The notes under the pieces were generated by a model that was given only the letters and a program-made list of their open reading frames with translations, ran no database searches and had not been told where the DNA came from. DNA of 64,000 nucleotides from Clarkia xantiana subsp. parviflora (Eukaryota > Streptophyta > Magnoliopsida > Myrtales > Onagraceae): the NCBI GenBank assembly GCA_036873135.1, contig JAPTYO010000005.1:13308166-13372165 (forward strand), read 5' to 3'. A program made the translations under genes and the position numbers. Of the stretch, positions 42,440-54,657 are shown one piece after another. The number at the start of each line of letters is the position of its first letter. The stretch's first letter is position 1.

Positions 42440-45400
42440 ATGGCAAGTGTATATGTCATCCATGGAGGTTATGGAGCTGGAGGAGAGTCAGCGAATGCCA
42501 GAGAAGCATATATGGCAGAGTTAGGGACTCCTAAGCCAAAAGAAGAACAACCAGAAGGAAAGAGAGAAGACATAATAGAATTTTCAAGAAGAGACATGGA
42601 GCATGTGTTACCAGACAACAAGGATGCCCTGGTCATAACAATGAAGATCACTGATATGGACATTGGAAGAATCCTAATAGACAGTGGAAGCTCACCCAAC
42701 ATCATTAGCAAGAAAGTCCTCAACATACTAGGAGTAAGGCCAAGTAGCATAAATCAGGTTCACTCCCCCTTGGTAGGATTTTCAGGAGAGCCAACATACC
42801 CACTGGGGGCAGTCACACTACCTGTGACATTGGGTACAGGCCAGAGACAGTTAAAGATTAATGTCCCATTCTTCATCACAGAAGAAATGGAGGAGTACAA
42901 TGGGGTCCTGGGTACCACTACAATCAACAAGTGGGGTATGGTACCATCAACGCTATATCAGAAAATGAAATTCCCCACAGACCAAGGGATAGGGGAAGTA
43001 AAGGGTAACCAGAAGGTAGCAAGGAAATGTGCAAGGATTGCACTAGGCAAAAGGAAGAAAACAAGAGAAGTCCTACTAGTAGACGAGGACCCAAGAGAAG
43101 ATCATGGAAGACCAGCCCCCATGGAAGAACTAAAAGAGATACTCATAGAAGAAACCGATAGGAAGGCCAAAATCGGGACTGCCTTATCTCAGGAAGAGGA
43201 AAACCACTTAGTAGCTTTACTAAGGGAATACAAGGATCTGTTCGCCTGGTCACCGAACGATATGCCAGGAATATCAGAAGAGGTAATCTCACACAAGCTC
43301 AATATAGACGCGGCAACGCGACCAACAACACAGAAGGTGAGACCAATGGGAGGAAGCAAAAAGATAGCTATCCAAGAAGAAGTAGAAAAGCTACTAAAGG
43401 CAAAGTTCATCAAGGAAATCAGATTCCAAACATGGGTGGCAAACCCAGTACTGGTAAAGAAGCCGGGGGGAAGTTGGAGAATGTGCATTGACTATCGTGA
43501 CCTAAACAAGGCATGCCCAAAGGACTCATATCCGCTACCAAGAATAGATCAGTTAGTGGATGCAACATCAGGTCACCAACTAATGAGCTTCATGGATGCA
43601 TACTCAGGATACAACCAGATAAAAATGGCCCCCGAGGACGCCCCTCACACAGCATTCTATGCTGATAGCGAGATATACCATTACACAGTGATGCCTTTCG
43701 GACTCATAAATGCTGGAGCAACATATCAAAGAATGGTCAACAAAATCTTTGGGGACATGATAGGGAAGACAATGGAGGCGTATGTGGACGACATGATAGT
43801 CAAATCTAAAGAGAAGAAGGACCATGTGGAGAACCTTCGCTCAACGTTTGAAAGAATGAGGCAATACCAAGTCCGTCTAAACCCGAAAAAATGCGCATTT
43901 GGGGTGCAATCAGGAAAGTTTTTAGGCTTCATGGTAAGCCAGCGAGGCATAGAGGTAAACCCCGAAAAACTTCAAGCAATTGAAGAAATGCAGTCACCTA
44001 CGAAGCACAAAGAGGTTCAACGACTGAACGGGAGGTTGGCAGCCCTCAACAGATTCCTATCCAAAATAGGAGACAAGGCATTACCCTTCTTTGAGGTACT
44101 AAGGGCAAACAAGAAATTTGAATGGACACCGAGATGTGAGGAAGCCTTCCAGCAACTCAAGCAACATCTAAAGACACTACCACCCCTAGCAAAGCCTACA
44201 CCAGGGGAGCCCCTCTACCTCTACATCTCCGTGAGCAACGTGGCAGTAAGCTCAGTGCTAATTAAAGAGGAAAACGCTGCACAATTGCCAGTATACTTCG
44301 TAAGCAAAACATTGGCAAAGTATGAGATCAACTACTTGCCAATAGAAAAATACCTCTATGCACTGATTATATCAGCAAGAAAGTTGAGACCGTATTTTCA
44401 TGGGCATGAAGTAACAGTCCTCACAAACCAGCCATTGAAACACCTCCTCCAAAGACCAGACACATCGGGAAGACTGACAAAATGGGCAATTGAGCTAAGT
44501 GAGTTTCGCATTCATTTTGCCCCAAGAACAGCCATAAAGGGTCAGGCTCTAGCAGATTTTATTGCCGAATTCACCGGAATTAATCCAGACGAAGACTTGG
44601 GAGAAGTCAAAACTACATGCGAGGCAAGTAGTAGTCAGGAGAAACAACCAGAAGAATTATGGGAGATGCATACTGATGGGTCATCCAACGGAGGAGGTTC
44701 AGGTGCAGGCCTCTTACTATACCCACCAAACAGCGATACACCTATGCGCTATGCCATGGCACTCACCTTTAAGGCAACAAACAATGAGGCTGAGTACGAA
44801 GCACTAATAACTGGCCTGAGAATAGCCAAAGGAGTAGGGGCAAAGCATTTAAGGGTCAAGTGTGATTCTCAACTAGTTGTCAATCAAGTGAAAGGAATCT
44901 ACACTGCAAAGTCCGAAAACATGCAGAGATACTTACAGCAAGCCAAGGACCTGATAAAGAGCTTCCAAAGCTTCGACATTGAGTCAGTCCCAAGAGAACA
45001 AAACCAAGAGGCAGACGCCTTAAGTAAACTAGCCTTAGGGGCAGAAGCAGGCAAAGAGGTTCACTTCGTAGAGCAAAGAATACAATCGGTGATAGAACAA
45101 ATGGAGGTTCTAGCAATAGATGAGGCAGAAGTCTGGATGACACCAATGCGACAATACATCATGGAAGGAAAGCTCCCAAAAGATAAGGTGGAAGCAATCA
45201 AGATTGAAAGGATGGCTAGGAATTACGCAGTGATGGACAATGAACTCTACAAGAAAGGATATTCCACGCCTTTCCTCAAATGCATAGCATACCCAGAAAC
45301 AGAGAGAGTGCTTGCAGAACTCCATGAGGGAGATGCGGGGTGCCATGAAGGAGCGCGGTCAATAAGCCGAAAGGTCTACAACCTAGGATACTATTGGCCA

Positions 45401-46366
45401 TCAATGAGCAAAGAAGTAGCAGACTTGGTACAAAAATGTGATCACTGCCAAAGGTACTCTAGAAATATAACAGCCCCACCAGCAAAGCTAAGCTCCATCT
45501 CAGGAGCCTGACCTTTCGCGCAATGGGGGATTGATTTGATAGGCCCCCTACCGAAAACAAAAGGTCAGAAGACTTGCATAATTGTTGCAATAGACTACTT
45601 CTCCAAGTGGATAGAAGCAAAGGCGATGGGGAAGACAACAGACGACCAAGTCGTCAACTTCATCCAATCTCACATTGTCTCGAGGTACGGGGTGCCAAGA
45701 GCAATAATAAGTGACAATGGCCCACAATTCAAGAGCAAGAAATTGCAGTGGTATTGTGAAAGACTGAATATAGACCACCGTTTCGCATCAGTAAAGCACC
45801 CCCAGACAAACGGACAGGTAGAATCAGCAAACAAGATAGTGCTAGATGGCCTAAAGAAACGACTCCACGCCACCAAGGGAAGTTGGGTAGATGAGCTGGA
45901 AAATGTTCTATGGGCAGTGCGGACAACACCAAAGATATCCACAGGAGAAACGCCATTTGGCCTAGTGTACGGAACTGAAGCGGTGGCACCAGCAGAAATA
46001 GCTGTACAATCACTGAGGACCAAGTACTTTGAGGAGCATGAGAACAACAAAGCAAGGCTTTTAGATTTAGACATGGTGGAGGATAAAAGGTGGAATTCGG
46101 AAGAAGCACAGACACGAATGCGCCTTGTCTCAGCAAGATACTACAACCGCCAAGTCAAGGAGAGACAATTCCACGTAGGAGAACTAGTACTAAGAAGGAA
46201 TGAGTTCTCACACTTAGACCAAGTCAGAAAATTATCTCCAAAGTGGGAAGGACCATACAAGATAGCGTCAGTTCCCTACGTAAACGCTTACCGCCTCGAA
46301 GATGGGGAAGGGTATATCTCCACAAACACCTTCAGTGGAGAGCACCTAAAGAAGTACTACGTATAA
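42440..46366 (+). CDS. pol: Tat-K Pol: protease, RT, dual RNase H, integrase; one nonsense codon
   Basis: ATG 42440 opens a frame whose first residues (VYVIHGG) correspond to the point just after the Gag knuckle/basic tract in Tat-H. Protease LIDSGSS at residues 79-85, a more classical DSG than the DGG of Tat-H. RT YVDD, degenerate first RNase H, second RNase H with HTDGSS, integrase HHCC (CDHCQRY) follow. TGA at 45509-45511 replaces the tryptophan codon of the conserved AWPFAQWG phrase. The same frame then continues undisturbed through the DDE core to HLKKYYV at 46366. A single G-to-A change explains the only lesion in 1308 codons. Confidence 0.9.
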
Positions 46367-46660
46367 GAAGAAAGCACAAGCAAAAACCATATCCTTAGTT
46401 TCATATTGCACATTTTGCATGTTTCAGCTTTACAAGCTTTTCAAAAAACAACTTTTGAGAAGGAGAACTCACGAAGTTACTCCAACTCTACAACTATCTT
46501 TCATTCCTACAAAGGATGTCTTGGTGCACCAAGGCATCCCAAGTGTACAAAAACATGAATGCTCCTAAGGGAGTAGTAGTTACTCAAGAGTATTTTCCAG
46601 TGAATGTAGTGGTATAATCACGAAGTTATCCTTACACAGATATGACTTCAAGTCAATGAC
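46367..46660 (+). other. 3' flank of Tat-K pol
   Basis: Non-coding; no clear motif. Leads into the tandem repeats. Confidence 0.5.
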
Positions 46661-46661
46661 A

Positions 46662-47165
46662 GGTTCGACGCCCCCAAGAGCGTATCTTGAGAGTAGTTTT
46701 CATACTACGACCTTCGACGCCCCCAAGAGCGTATCTTGAGAGTAGTGTTCATACTACGACCCTCGACGCCCCCAAGAGCGTATCTTGAGAGTAGTTATTA
46801 CACTACGACCTTCGACGCCCCCAAGAGCGTATCTTGAGAGTAGTTTCCATACTACGACATTCGACGCCCCCAAGAGCGTATCTTGAGAGTAGTGTTCATA
46901 CTACGACCTTCGACGCCCCCAAGAGCGTATCTTGAGAGTAGTTATTACACTACGAATTCGACGCACCAAGAGCGTATCTTGAGAGTGGTTTCCAAAAACT
47001 ACGATTTCGACGCCCCCAGGAGCGTATCTTGAGGTAGATTTGCAACCTACCAGATTCGACGCCCCCAAGAGCGTATCTTGAGGTAGAAAAAACACTACCA
47101 GTTCGACGCCCCCAAGAGCGTATCTTGAGGTAGATTTCAAACTACCAGTTCGACGCCTACCAGGA
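46662..47165. repeat. 49-bp tandem repeat in Tat-K
   Basis: About ten copies marked by TTCGACGCCCCCAAGAGCG and TATCTTGAGAGTAGT, each ending in an inverted short match (TAGTTTTCATACTA). Lies between the 3' ends of pol and of the antisense gene. Confidence 0.92.
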
Positions 47166-47400
47166 GCGTATCTTTGGTCTAACCTGAGCCCTCCGGGAGC
47201 CTATCCTGTGAAACGTTAAGTGCCGTCCGAGAGCCTGTCTCGTGAACAGATTTTGACACCCGTCAAGAACGTATCGGTGGACTAACCTGTGCCCTCCGGG
47301 AGCCTATCCTGTGAAACGTTAAGTGCCGTCCGAGAGCCTGTCTCGTGAACAGATTTCGACGCCCACCAAGAGCGTATCTTTGGTCTAACAGTACAACGTA
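47166..47400. repeat. About 120-bp duplication in Tat-K
   Basis: Two copies of a unit running from CCTGAGCCCTCCGGGAGCC to CTCGTGAACAGATTT. A short GAAGGATACCATGCTTA triplication follows at about 47440-47485. Confidence 0.85.
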
Positions 47401-47807
47401 TACCGTGTAAGGGGTATCAGAAGAGATCATCATACCATGCTTAGAAGGATACCATGCTTAGAAGGATACCATGCTCAGGAGGATAACATGAGAAAGAAAT
47501 TTCTAAGTAAAGTAATGTGAAGAACAAGTAATGTTTTTTCTTTATTAAATGACAGGTCTAACATGAAGGAAAGCACGAAAGAAGGATAAGTAAAGGAAAC
47601 ACACCAAGGGAAGGGTCCATACCCAAAAAGCCATACACAAGGCATAGGGAGACATCATGAGAAGAGATATAAGCACACGGCCATGTATACAACGAGTAGA
47701 GACAAGTGTATCAGACAAAGATGGCAACACTAAGAAAGGTGGAGTTTTAAACTCTGAAGACAACCACAACTCACAAACACACGAGACTACCACAAGAAAT
47801 AGGGGTA

Positions 47808-48871
47808 CTATTCCCTTATCTTCGCAATATGCTTAATAGCAAAGTCTGACAAATCACCAAGTCGAGAGAAAGGAAAGTCAGGAGCAATCATGTGAATACG
47901 CTCAAGAATCTTCTTCAAGGAAATACGTTTCGCCACAGAGCAGCGAACATCCATAGCAGCCTGATAAGCGGAAGAGGCCTTATACTCAGCAATGGCACAC
48001 TCCTTCGCCTCCATACGAAACATTTCCTCCAGAGAGACTAACTCAGCAGCCCGGAGTGTCTCATCACGATAAGACCTTTGTTTCAACGCCTCAACCTCTT
48101 CATTGAGAAGAGCAATGCGACCCTCCAAGTCTCGGCACCGCAAATCAGTGATGCGACTATGCTCCAAACAGCTAATAAGACTGGAGTTAAGGGAGACACA
48201 AAGGTCCTCGTACACCTTCCTCTCCTCAGCAAGATCAATAGCAAGGGTGGATAAATTAACAAGGTCGGCCATACCCTGAAACAAAAATAAAAGATGAGAC
48301 GGATAACGCATGGAGAAGAAGTACGCCAAAGGATAAAACGGTTAATAACATTACAGGAGCATAACGAGCCAACACATCACGAGCCAACTCATAAGTCGCC
48401 TCCGACCCCTTGGAGAGGGACACACGATCAGCAGGAGGAACAGCAGACTGCAGAACACGAACTCCAACCTCAGGAGTTTGCAAAGAAGATTGATTGTCAA
48501 AACGAGCCCCACGCCCATAATAAGGCGCCCACTCAGACCCAACAATTCCATCAACAGGTGGACGAGACAGCTCCTTCCGACTCAGACGCGGAAGACGAAG
48601 TCTACCTATAACAAAGCACAGAGTAAATACCAATATACACTAAGGAAACTCAGTTGCTCAAGAACTCACCAAACAGGGAGGAAGGAAAAGACGGCTCCCG
48701 GACCTTCGATTGGGGGGCATCAATATAGAAAGAAGATGGCACCCTAACGTCACCACCCTTACCTCCAGTTAGAGAACACCTCCCCGCACCATAGAAAACC
48801 GATCTTTTTGCAATCGAAGATCCGGTCCCGGAAGTAACCACTCCCACACGTACTGGCCTCTTACTCCTCAT
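47808..48871 (-). CDS. Tat-K antisense gene, three exons, coiled coil
   Basis: Exons on the minus strand: 48871-48670, 48605-48355, 48275-47808, each with GT/AG borders and phases that fit (1, then 0), giving 306 residues. Exon 2 carries TPEVGVRVLQSAVPPADRV, closely matching MPEVGVRVLRRSIPPGDRV in the Tat-J antisense gene. Exon 3 is a charged coiled coil ending with APDFPFSRLGDLSDFA, against APGFPFDRLGPYAESA in Tat-J. The N-terminal Transposase_28-like exons of Tat-H and Tat-J are missing. A minus-strand TATAAAAG at 49631-49638 could be its promoter. Function unknown. Confidence 0.8.
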
Positions 48872-49023
48872 CAATCACCAGAAAGTTCTGCTGACCGAAA
48901 AAAAACACAGGCTCAGTCCAAGGAAAACAGAAAGCAAACAATGGACAAGAGATACGAACTCATTTCCCTAAAATGATGGATACAAAGTCAAAAGACAAGA
49001 ATAGAAAGACGACAAGAAAAACC

Positions 49024-49330
49024 CCACCAGCCAACAGGCAGAGGCAGGGGGCAGGGGGAGATAGTCATAACCCCCAGCATAAGGAGACCCCACCAGCTAA
49101 TAGGCAGAGGCAGGGGGCAGGGGGAGATAGTCATAACCCCCAGCATAAGGAGACACCACCAGCCAACAGGCAGAGGCAGGGGGCAGGGGGAGATAGTCAT
49201 AACCCCCAGCATAAGGAAACCTCATCAGCCAATAGGCAGAGGCTAGAAGGCAGAGGGAGATAGTTACAACCCCCAGCACAGAGAGACCCACGGGCCGACA
49301 AGCAAAGACAAGGGGCAAAAGGAGATAATT
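49024..49330. repeat. 66-bp tandem repeat in Tat-K
   Basis: Four to five copies of a unit containing CAACAGGCAGAGGCAGGGGG and GATAGTCATAACCCCCAGCA. Sixty-six bases is 22 codons, so frames stay open on both strands (for example 49212 to 48988 minus). It sits between the antisense gene start and its likely TATA box, so it would be in the antisense 5' leader or first intron. Confidence 0.9.
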
Positions 49331-49630
49331 ATAATCCTAATATAGAAGACTTCGCCCGCCAATAAGCGAAAACATGAGAGTAAAAAGATGGAAAAGCGAC
49401 GAATCAAATAGGACTACATTACCATGAAAACATACAAATCAAGAACGAGACAAGTAAGGAAACGATTGAAGGAGAAGCAGAATTAAATCCCTCAAAGGCA
49501 ATGTTTACACAAAAAGAGAAGACACGTACCTCGATGCGACGCGCGCCCCGGGAAACAAGCCTGACCAGAAATCCCACCGCCAAAAAGAAAAGAAGAGAAA
49601 AGGACAATGAGAATGAGGTAATCACTTCCC

Positions 49631-49638
49631 CTTTTATA
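49631..49638 (-). promoter_or_regulatory. TATA box, possible promoter of the Tat-K antisense gene
   Basis: Minus strand TATAAAAG about 760 bp upstream of the ATG at 48871. By analogy with Tat-H, whose antisense gene has TATAAAAG upstream. Confidence 0.45.
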
Positions 49639-50167
49639 ATACAAAGGATTAGGGTTTTTCTAAAGTCGCCAAATCAACACCGTTGAATTTTAGAAAAGAA
49701 AATTTCAAGGGACAAGATTCAAAAACTAGTTCCCGTTAACCACGGTTAAACTCATACTCACCATAGTTAACATCCCCTAAGGTTTATTTCCTAGTATTCC
49801 ATACTTAGAGAAATTTTTGGCCAAAATTAAATTTTTCCTCACTTAGATAGAATCCCGGCACGAAATTGAAGCATAAGTCATCTAGTTGCATTCGTATCAC
49901 ACCCCTGTGCAAGTTTGTATTTTTTGAGTATACACCTGTAGCAGAGATAAGTTTATTACTCCCACCTCAGACGGACGCGTGCCTAGGCACACGTCCGTGC
50001 TACTCTGACGTTTACAATTCCTCTATCTCATTAGACAGGGGGGCAGAGTCAGAGGCACGCATCCATGGGTAAGCAAGCATTCAGACAAAGAAGGTAAAAC
50101 CCCGGTTTCAAATTGCGCGTGTCATACCATCCTAAAATAGAGTCAATCAAGGGTTAGGCAATTGGTT

Positions 50168-50181
50168 GACTCGGGGGCATG
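50168..50181 (+). other. Polypurine tract of Tat-K
   Basis: GACTCGGGGGCATG directly precedes the 3' LTR. Confidence 0.85.
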
Positions 50182-51006
50182 TGATGGATATACGCCCAAT
50201 TTGAACCCGTTGACTTCCGAACCGTTGTATTTTTATCGTCCCATTTATAATTGCAAATCGAAACTTCAACCCAGACACTTCGCGAGAACATCGACAGCTC
50301 GGACGGGGCCGAAGCGCCCGTCCGGCAGAGACGAACTCACCTAGGTGAGGTTGGGTGGCCACACCCGACCTCCCCTAGGGGAGATCGGGTGGACCAACCC
50401 GATCTCTCCTAGGAGAGATCGGGTCGGCCAACCCGATCCCTCCTAGGAGGGATGGGGTTGGCCAACCCCACCCTCCCTAGGAGGGGTTGGGTGCCCTCAC
50501 CCAACCCCTACCCTTGGAGGTCGGATTTCTCCCCCCCAAGGGCCCCGACACCACCTTCGGACTCCCACGCTCGGTCCACTCCGCCTACCTCCTCCGAATC
50601 CTAAGGTCTTAATTACGCACTTAAAGGTTAATTAATTGTGTTTAAAGGCTAACGATGTCATTAAGCCACCTTAATGACACCGTTGCCTATAAATACCCCA
50701 CCTTCACAACTCATTTGGGGATCTTGGCCATTTGGACATTTTAGCTCTGACATCTCTCTAGCTTTATCTCTCTAGAAAAGTACTGACTTAGGCATCGGAG
50801 AGGGTTCACCAGGCACCACCCCCCCCCCCCCTCCGTGTCTGGTATTGCCCCTTCTGCAGGATAGAAGGAGAGAAGAAGCGAAGGAAGGAAGGAAAGAAGA
50901 AGATAGGCTAAGGCAGAACAACTCAGGAACACCGGATCGCACACATCCCCCGTAAGGAGTGAGATCAAAGCCGACCCCCCGTTGACCTAGATCTCATAAC
51001 TTAACA
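50182..51006 (+). repeat. 3' LTR of Tat-K
   Basis: 825 bp, otherwise nearly identical to the 5' LTR, with one palindrome unit fewer at 50337-50520. Confidence 0.92.
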
Positions 51007-51011
51007 CGAGC

Positions 51012-53908
51012 CAGAAGTACATGGAGATGAATCCCAGACAGAAATGTCGCAGGGTGAGCAAAGAGCGGGGGCAAACCCGATGCCCACCGTCACTCCAGCG
51101 ATGATGGCCGCGCTGGAAGAGCTACTCGCGTTCCGCGAGTCTCTCAAAAACCAAGGATACACAGCTCAGCCACCTCCAGCCAACCAACAGTATGCTGCGC
51201 CAGCAAGGGAGACATCGCAAGACACCACTCTCTATGGCAATCCTTTCCAGGGTGGGAACCAACACGCAAGATATGAACCTGCACGGTCATATACTCCTTT
51301 CCAAGGAGCTCAACAATGGAGGAACGAAAGGCAGCCCCCATTCTACCACCCACAACAACCAACGAGAGACGATCCTTATCAGGCCACAAGCAGGGATCAA
51401 TCTGACATCTACCGCAACAATGGTCAGCAAAAACCTTCAACAGGTTATGCTGAACCGGTAAAGGGATTTACCGCCAAGATGTTAGAAGAGCTGGTGGAGA
51501 AGAAAATGAAAGAGGCAAAAATGAAAGGCATGCATGCTCTTGAAGAAAGGGCATCACATCCATTTGCTGACCACCTAGTAGACAGTCGCGTCCCAGACGC
51601 GCTGTATCGAATTGGAGGCGACTCCTACCGTGGAAAAGGAGACCCAATTGAACACATGCAAAAGCACGAGGCCTCTTTGCTGGGCAGAACAAAGAACCCG
51701 CATCATTTCGCAATGACGTTTTCACAAACTCTTGTCGGGTCTGCAGCGCACTGGTTCTTCTCACTGCCATGCGGAAGTATTACTTCATGGGCAGACCTAA
51801 AGGCCAAGTTCATCCAACGATACATGGGCGAGCGCACAATGTTGAAAGGGGCAAACGCTCTGGACGATGTCCAACAACAGAACGAAGAATCCCTTGCCGA
51901 CTACTACGTCCGTTTTAATCAGAACATTTCTGACATTCAGGGAAACCTGACCGAAGGAGAAATTGTTCGAGCATTCATCCGAAACCTTGGTCGAAGAGGC
52001 AATGCCTTAGCTGAAAAGATGGCAAAGCGCCCAGCAGAATCCATGGAGGAATTGGCCGCGAGAGTCAAGGAGTATATAGACCTTGAGAGATTCAGAAGCC
52101 AGAACAAGGCAAAAATTGCTGCAGCTAAGGCAAAAGACAATCCAAAACAGTACCAACCAAAGCCACACCCAGGCAGCCAACAAGGAAAACATTGGCAACC
52201 TCAGCCAAAAAGACCTTTCCAAGGGGATTTTCAGAAGCCTAAAGAAGTAAATCTCGCCGACTGCATCCCTCTGAACGCTCCGCTGTCGGTAATTTTGAGA
52301 GAAATGAAAAACACAAATATGTGGAAGGAGCCAAACAACTTCAGGAAAGGCCCACTGGGAAGAGACAAGGACAAGTGGTGTGAAAACCACGAAGTCTTCG
52401 GCCATGAGACCGATAGCTACGTCAGTCTTCGCTTTCGAATCAATAACTTCGTCCTCAAGGGCGAATTGAAACAATTTGTTGATCAAGGCAACAACCCCTC
52501 GAGAAAGACTCAGCCAGAGTCGTCAAAAAGAGAAAACAAGGGAAAAGAAAAGGTCAATGACAACCCTCCGCCAGCCAAGCGAGGTGTGATCAATGTCATA
52601 CACGGAGGACCTGCCGCCGGAGGACACATATCTAATGCTCGGGACATTTATGCATCCCAAGCAGCAACACTGCCGAAGTACGGAAAGCGCAAGCAACCCG
52701 AGCAGGAAGACGCAGTCATCCAATTCTCCAGGGAAGACTTGAAGCATATCGTTTATCCCCAATATGATGCTTTAGTCATTACCATGGACATTGACGGGTA
52801 CGATGTGAAAAGAATTCTTGTGGATGGTGGAAGTTCTGCTGACATTCTACATATCAGAGTTCTGGAGCAACTAGGAAAGTCTGTCAGGGACTTGTCCCCA
52901 GGAACCTTCTCATTAGTTAGCTTCGCAGGAGCAGCTACACAACCCTTGGGCACAATTACACTTCCGGTCGTCCTTGGCCAGGGGTGGAAAGCATTGCATA
53001 TCAACGTCACTTTTGTAGTGGTAGAATCCCTCGGAGCCTACAACGGAATCTTGGGACGAACAACGATCAATCCCTATGTGATCGTGCCTTCCACCGTCCA
53101 CCAAAAAATGAAGTTCCCGACAGAGCATGGGATTGGAGAAGTGCTGGGCGATCAGATAACCACAAGGCGTTGTTACGTCAATGCCTTGAGAGCAAAGCAC
53201 CAATACCATGTGGCCATGGTAAACTCCTTCAAGAGGCAGAAAGTGGTTGACGAAAGAAAGAAGCAACCAATGGAACAAGCCATTACAATCTGGAAACCAC
53301 AAGAGAGCATCCAGTTATCACCATGGCAGCAAATTTGGCTCGTTCAGCAGGGAGAAGACGAGCCAATCTTGGAATACTTCATCAAATTCGCCTCCAACGC
53401 CTCAACCGCGAAAGCAACAAGAGAAGAAGTGATAAGCGTGTTCTATGCAAATATGAACGCCAAATCTTTCCTTCTCTTTGGACGAACTCATGGATGGCGA
53501 ACAACAAAAACCATAGCGGATCTAAAGGAAAAGCTTGAGACAGCAGTCTTTTGCGAGCAAGAACTGAGGTGGGGTACACCCCTCAGTTGGGACAAAAGTG
53601 TTCAAGCAGAAATGAACAACCAGGAAGACACAAGCATTGATATGGACAACATCTTCACACCACTCAATACGGTGGCCGAAGACATTTATGTCAACCTGCT
53701 GGAAAACAAGCTCCCAAGTCCACTTGTCCCGGAGACAGCTTTCCTGGGCAGCAATATCACTGAATGGTGCAAGTACCATAAAACTTGGGGGCACAATACA
53801 AACATGTGTCTGCCACTAAGGAAGGAAATCGAAGAATGCATCACGCTAGGCGCACTGAGACGATTTGTTGCAACCAACTACGCAACATCGTCATCAAACC
53901 AGCCATGA
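51012..53908 (+). CDS. gag: Tat-J Gag-protease with a second Gag-like module in place of pol
   Basis: Continues the frame from 41529; joined length is 1045 residues without a stop. Numbering of the joined protein: conserved TPAMMAALEELLAF about 107-121, capsid core about 236-441 (HWFFSLPCGS, RFNQNISDIQGN), knuckle 537-550 where the last cysteine is tyrosine (CENHEVFGHETDSY), protease LVDGGSS near 683-689. After the protease there is no RT. Residues about 851-936 resemble the C-terminal capsid half again (QQGEDEPILEYFIKF against QQNEESLADYYVRF). A complete knuckle CKYHKTWGHNTNMC follows at 1000-1013 with the same downstream KEIEECITLGALRRFV pattern. The frame being intact across 1045 codons argues that the protein was useful. 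Confidence 0.85.
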
Positions 53909-54655
53909 CGAAACGGGAGAAACAACTCTCTTCTAGATTACTTTGCGCGTTTCTATTACTTCTAGTACAATCAATGTAAATACGCGCAAGTATCTAATAA
54001 AGTCAATCTACGTTTGTAGGTACATACTTATCTCTTGCATGCTGTTTTTTGGATTAAACGCGAAGCAACAAACTACGCGCATATCATCTACTCCAATAAT
54101 CCAAGAAACTATGCCATGTGCAAGCAAAATCTATTACGCATTATGGCTACACTACGATTACTACTCAGGAATTACGCCAAGTAGTAACCTATCCACAAAA
54201 AATCTACTTCAACAATACAAGATAAGCATTGTATGAAAGGAGGGGCTTATGGTATACAACACCAACATATCTATTATCTACACCAACAAGGAGTTTATTT
54301 CTCCATTCACAACATAGGCGTCTATCTCTAGAAGGCGCCGACAACACAAAGCCATCGAGCTATGTGTACAACCAACTTATTCCGCAATGACAACCTGCGG
54401 ATCTATTATCAAAACAATGACTTTTCAGGTCGTCAGATACAAACAATACCTTGGAATAACACCAAGGCCTATCATCAAAATAACATGTTGAGGTATCCTC
54501 TTTTCTAAAAGACAAGCCCCATGTTTACTTATCTTAATGACATGCTGTGACATCTCTGGTTAGAGGCAAATCCTTATGTCCATAGCCATTCCCTGGATTT
54601 AGAACAGGATGGGCATACGGGGCTGATCACCCCTCAAGTGACGGAAGTTCTCTGT
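53909..54655 (+). other. 3' flank of Tat-J gag-pro
   Basis: Non-coding, no recognisable motif, no pol relic in any frame. Confidence 0.55.
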
Positions 54656-54657
54656 TT

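Larger units (their letters stand above)
41530..51006 (+). mobile_element. Tat-K: gag-less Tat element with pol and antisense gene
   Basis: LTRs 41530-42388 and 50182-51006, exact CGAGC duplications (41525-41529, 51007-51011), primer-binding site, pol 42440-46366, tandem repeats, antisense gene 47808-48871 (minus), 66-bp repeats, polypurine tract. Only 50 bp separate the primer-binding site from the protease frame, so no gag is present at all. Inserted in the gag gene of Tat-J. Confidence 0.92.
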
